16,244 nt of DNA, from contig JAHINZ010000113.1 in the NCBI GenBank assembly GCA_018895795.1, positions 1-16,244 of the forward strand, read 5' to 3'. Position numbers and translations under genes: made by a program. This document shows positions 13,584-16,244 of the stretch, piece by piece. The notes below the pieces were generated by a model, which was not told where the DNA came from, did no database searches, and was given only the letters and a program-made list of their open reading frames with translations. How positions within the stretch are numbered: position 1 is the stretch's first letter; each line of letters opens with the position of its first letter. The DNA comes from Alphaproteobacteria bacterium (GTDB lineage Bacteria > Pseudomonadota > Alphaproteobacteria > Caulobacterales > Caulobacteraceae).

Positions 13584-13994
13584 TTAGCCGTTCGCCGCCC
13601 GGGTCGCGACCCGCCGCAAGATCGCCAGCGCCTCCTCGGCCCGATCGGCGGGCACGAACAGATGGTCGTGGAAAAAGGCCGAGACCGGGTTCACGCCGAT
13701 GCCGGCCGCCGCTAGGGCCGGCAAAAGCGCGGCCAGGAAGCCGACCGCCTCCAGAGACGAATGGATGTTCAGCGTGATGCGGCGGCTGGGAAACACATGG
13801 GCCAGGCCCGCCGTTTCGGCCTCGTCCCGACGGACGATCAGGGTCAGGCCCTCGGCCTCGGCATAGGTCATCAGCGGTGTGACGCCCGGCGGGGTCGCGA
13901 CGCCGGGCGTCAGGGTGGCGAACACCCAGACATCCTCGGTCAGCACGGGCTCCATGGCGGCCAGCAGGGCGGGGAGGTCGGTTTGGCCGGTCAT
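13584..13994 (-). CDS. ACT-domain protein (tandem ACT fold), predicted amino-acid binder
   Basis: Protein of 136 residues made of two ACT-like halves: an ACT_3 type N-terminal half (about 3-70, with LTEDVWVFATL and AEGLTLIVRRDEA) and an ACT_7 type C-terminal half (about 72-132, with ITLNIHSSLEAVGFLAAL, GVNPVSAFFHDHLFVP and the final AEEALAILRRV helix). ACT domains usually bind amino acids and regulate enzymes; this standalone form has no assigned partner. Its ATG (13994) overlaps the toxin stop codon by 4 bases (ATGA), so it is probably made from the same mRNA and coupled to toxin translation. It ends with TAA at 13584-13586. Its place behind a toxin-antitoxin pair and putA is unusual. Confidence 0.85.
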   Translation of the reverse strand: MTGQTDLPALLAAMEPVLTEDVWVFATLTPGVATPPGVTPLMTYAEAEGLTLIVRRDEAETAGLAHVFPSRRITLNIHSSLEAVGFLAALLPALAAAGIGVNPVSAFFHDHLFVPADRAEEALAILRRVATRAANG

Positions 13995-14278
13995 GGCTGG
14001 CGATCTTCAAGGCCGTGCCAGATCCGGGTGATGATCACGCGTGATCCACTGACGCGGTAGCGGATGACATAGGCGCTGCGGCCGAAGGGAATGTTAATCT
14101 CGCGGACTGTCCCGCCGATCAGGCGTCCGCGCATCGGCGCTTCGACCAGGCTGTCCAAGGCCTTTTCCAACAGTAAACCCAGCCGCGCGGCGGCTCTGGG
14201 ACTGTGAGCGGAAAGCTGGACGTCAAGACGACGGACGTCCTTCTGGGCCCGAGCCGAGACCGAAACGGCGTAGCTCAA
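13991..14278 (-). CDS. ParE/RelE-family toxin
   Basis: Toxin of 95 residues in the RelE/ParE superfamily, which includes gyrase poisons and mRNA nucleases. The pattern is typical: an N-terminal strand (YAVSVSARAQKDVRRL), a two-helix hairpin (to about 46), MRGRLIGGTVREI, then the strands SAYVIRYRVSGSRVIITRIWHGLEDRQ, where R-x-x-H-x-x-x-D/R is the ParE-like end. The target is not readable from the sequence, though the ending is more ParE-like. I set the start at TTG 14278, overlapping the antitoxin stop in TTGA. The frame stays open to 14350, but that part is Arg/Pro-rich and overlaps the antitoxin. The downstream ACT gene overlaps by 4 bases. Confidence 0.85.
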   Translation of the reverse strand: MSYAVSVSARAQKDVRRLDVQLSAHSPRAAARLGLLLEKALDSLVEAPMRGRLIGGTVREINIPFGRSAYVIRYRVSGSRVIITRIWHGLEDRQP

Positions 14279-14538
14279 TCGGCGCCTGTTCCGAACCGGC
14301 GGAGTCGGGCGCGGAAATCGTCCAGCGAGATTGAGGGTTCGTCGCCGCATTCGACGGCGTCGGCGATCGCTTCGTCAATGGCGGGGTCAGGATCGATCCC
14401 TCCCCCTGGCGCTTGGGTCATGGCTTGGTCGAGAACCGCCAGGGCATAGTCCGCCGCAGACAGCCCAACCCTGTCCGCCGCCGCCTTCAGCTTGGCGGCG
14501 CGGTCAGAGTCCAAGTGAAGGTCGAAGCCGTCGGCCAT
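14275..14538 (-). CDS. Antitoxin of the ParE-type pair, probably ribbon-helix-helix
   Basis: Protein of 87 residues just before the toxin gene. The N-terminal 40 residues (FDLHLDSDRAAKLKAAADRVGLSAADYALAVLDQAM) have the strand-helix-helix layout of ParD/CopG DNA-binding antitoxins. The acidic C-terminal half (DPDPAIDEAIADAVECGDEPSISLDDFRARLRRF) is the sort of flexible segment that wraps the toxin. ATG 14538 is 41 bp after the putA stop, with no strong Shine-Dalgarno sequence or promoter seen. The pair may be read through from putA or have a weak autoregulated promoter. The long frame that continues upstream to 15891 is out of frame with putA and is not coding. Confidence 0.82.
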   Translation of the reverse strand: MADGFDLHLDSDRAAKLKAAADRVGLSAADYALAVLDQAMTQAPGGGIDPDPAIDEAIADAVECGDEPSISLDDFRARLRRFGTGAD

Positions 14539-14579
14539 GGGCCAAGGGTCTCGCTGCGGGCCGACGACGTCAAGTCTCC

Positions 14580-16244
14580 CTACAGATTCAGCAGCGCCGG
14601 GTCGCCGCCCTGGGCGGTGATGTTGACGCTGACGGCGCGCTCGACCGCGTAGCGCAGCAGGGCGTGGGGGCCGCCGGCCTTGGGGCCGGTGCCCGACAGG
14701 CCCTCGCCCCCGAACGGCTGCACGCCGACCACGGCGCCGGTCATCGAGCGGTTGACATAGCAGTTGCCGGCCGGGACCAGGCGCTGGACCTGGGCGGCGA
14801 AGCTTTCGATCCGCGAATGGATGCCCAGGGTCAGGCCATAGCGCCGGGCGGCCAGGGCGCCGGCCACCTGGTCCAGGTCTTCGGGGGCGTAGCGCACCAC
14901 ATGCAGGACGGGGCCGAACACCTCGCGCTCCAGGAAATCGGCGGCGGGGATCTCGGCCAGGACCGGGGCGAAGAAGGTTCCGCCGGCGGGCGCCGACAGG
15001 GCGTGCAACACCTTGGCGTCCCGCTTCAGGCGGGCCAGGTGCTGGTCGAGCGCGGTCTTGGCCTCGGCGTCGATGACTGGGCCGACATCCGTGACGGCCA
15101 GGGCCGGATCGCCCAGCACCAGGGCGTCCATCGCGCCCATCAGGCCCTCGATCACGCCGTCGGCGGTGTCGTGGGGCAGGAACAGCAGGCGCAGGGCCGA
15201 ACAGCGCTGGCCGGCGCTGCCAAAGGCGGAGACGATCACGTCGTCGATCACCTGTTCGCGCTGGGCCGTCGTGTCGACGAACATGCCGTTCAGCCCGCCG
15301 GTCTCGGCGATGAACGGGACGATCGGACCCCGGCGGGCGCTGAGGTTCTGGTTGATCTTCCAGGCCGTGTCGGTGCCGCCGGTGAAGGCCACACCGTCCA
15401 GGCCCTCGTGCGAGGTCAGCTCCACGCCGACCGTCTCGCCGCGTCCCGGCAGCAGGGCCAGCAGATCCGGGTTCAGGCCGGCGGCGTGATACAGCTTCAC
15501 GGCCTCGGCGGCGATCAGCGGGGTCTGCTCGGCCGGCTTGGCCAGCACGGCGTTGCCGGCCGCCAGGGCGGCGGCGATCTGACCGGTGAAGATCGCCAGC
15601 GGGAAGTTCCACGGACTGATGCAGGCAAAGACGCCGCGCCCGCGCAGTTCGAGATGGTTGGTCTCGCCCACCGGGCCCGGCAGGAGCGTGGGGGCACCGA
15701 ACTGCCGCTCGGCCAGATCGGCGTAATAGCGGCAGAAATCGACGGCCTCGCGGACTTCGGCGACGCCGTCGTTCAGCGACTTGCCCGCCTCCAGCGACAG
15801 CAGGGCGATCAGCGAATCCATCTCGGCGTCGAGCGCATCGCCCATGGCGCGCAGGATCGCCGCACGGCCGCTGCCGCCGAGGCGATTCCACGCCGGCTGC
15901 GCCTTGCGCGCGGCGGCCGCCGCGCGATCGATGTCGGCCGGGGTCGCGGTCGAGGCGTGGCCGATCACCCGACTCCGGTCGGTCGGACTGGTGACCGGGT
16001 CCGATGGCGCGGCGATCAGCTTGCCTTCGACGATCGCGCCCGCGGTCTCGCGCTCGCCGGCCGTCAGCGTGACGGTCTTGGCGGCCAGCGTCCGCACATC
16101 GAGCAGCGAATAATCGCGACCGAGCGGATTCTTGCGCGACGGACCATAGATATCCGCCGGCAGCGCGATGCGGGCATGGCGGGTCGGATGTGCCGCCACC
16201 GTCGCGATCGGATCCGCGACGACCAGTTCGGCCGGCACTCGCTC
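14580..16244 (-). CDS. putA: Bifunctional PutA, C-terminal part (P5C dehydrogenase), cut by window edge
   Basis: The last 554 residues of proline dehydrogenase / delta-1-pyrroline-5-carboxylate dehydrogenase, which oxidises proline to glutamate. The frame is open to the window edge and the sequence there (ELVVADPIATVAAHP, then RIALPADIYGP) is the PutA linker, so the proline dehydrogenase half lies outside. Counting from 16238, the aldehyde-dehydrogenase half shows SPWNFPLAIFTGQ (208-220), AETGG with E312, GQRCSALR with nucleophile C346, and EVFGPVL. It ends ITAQGGDPALLNL, the usual end of the shorter PutA type without the extra C-terminal domain. No start codon is in the window; the GTG at 16238 is internal. 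Antitoxin, toxin and ACT genes follow on the same strand. Confidence 0.95.
   Translation of the reverse strand, partial: ERVPAELVVADPIATVAAHPTRHARIALPADIYGPSRKNPLGRDYSLLDVRTLAAKTVTLTAGERETAGAIVEGKLIAAPSDPVTSPTDRSRVIGHASTATPADIDRAAAAARKAQPAWNRLGGSGRAAILRAMGDALDAEMDSLIALLSLEAGKSLNDGVAEVREAVDFCRYYADLAERQFGAPTLLPGPVGETNHLELRGRGVFACISPWNFPLAIFTGQIAAALAAGNAVLAKPAEQTPLIAAEAVKLYHAAGLNPDLLALLPGRGETVGVELTSHEGLDGVAFTGGTDTAWKINQNLSARRGPIVPFIAETGGLNGMFVDTTAQREQVIDDVIVSAFGSAGQRCSALRLLFLPHDTADGVIEGLMGAMDALVLGDPALAVTDVGPVIDAEAKTALDQHLARLKRDAKVLHALSAPAGGTFFAPVLAEIPAADFLEREVFGPVLHVVRYAPEDLDQVAGALAARRYGLTLGIHSRIESFAAQVQRLVPAGNCYVNRSMTGAVVGVQPFGGEGLSGTGPKAGGPHALLRYAVERAVSVNITAQGGDPALLNL

Noticed and set aside
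14539..15891. Long minus-strand frame fused to the antitoxin (538 codons)
   Set aside because: It lies within putA in the wrong frame and is Arg/Gly/Pro-rich shadow sequence. PutA motifs are in the other frame, and the antitoxin starts at ATG 14538.

Overview
The window looks like chromosome from a high-GC alphaproteobacterium, most likely Caulobacter or a close relative such as Phenylobacterium. The grounds are the DnaG sequence type, the HWE-type histidine kinase, the codon usage, and a near-perfect match to the Caulobacter xylose-box operator. No tRNA, rRNA, CRISPR array, phage gene or insertion sequence was seen.

Layout. 1-130 is an inverted-repeat element. dnaG (minus, 169-2073) encodes replication primase. 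A PAS-GAF-HWE kinase-receiver hybrid follows (minus, 2172-4106). Next come a translationally coupled pair, a group III truncated haemoglobin and a 2-oxoglutarate/Fe dioxygenase (minus, 4206-5332), and a divergent membrane acyltransferase (plus, 5534-6619). A minus-strand run then holds a HAD phosphatase, a 47-residue membrane miniprotein and a DUF1272 zinc protein (6908-8246). carA (plus, 8535-9719) sits behind a sigma70-like promoter and a leader with two tandem terminator hairpins that can refold, plus an Arg-rich short reading frame. Beyond it lie a Tat-type carboxylesterase (minus, 9895-11517), a DUF559 nuclease gene (plus, 11718-12065) caught between inverted repeats, a GH5 mannanase (minus, 12124-13443) with a xylose-box-like operator, and a minus-strand cluster. 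That cluster runs from the 3' part of putA (14580 to the window edge) through antitoxin and ParE toxin to an ACT-domain gene.

How the genes fit together. dnaG and carA are core functions in divergent orientation, with about 6.5 kb of accessory genes between them. The esterase and mannanase are both probably exported and fit plant-polysaccharide use. The antitoxin, toxin and ACT genes overlap by 4 nt at each junction and form one translational unit just behind putA.

Most interesting structure. Six short repeats occur as three inverted pairs (5395-5494, 9717-9882, 11591-12123). Each carries an internal hairpin whose stem differs from copy to copy with compensating changes, while the apical triloop stays GCA (GAA once). 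One pair encloses the DUF559 nuclease gene. This resembles REPIN elements with a linked enzyme, but with a Vsr-fold nuclease instead of a RAYT transposase. The second standout is the carA leader.
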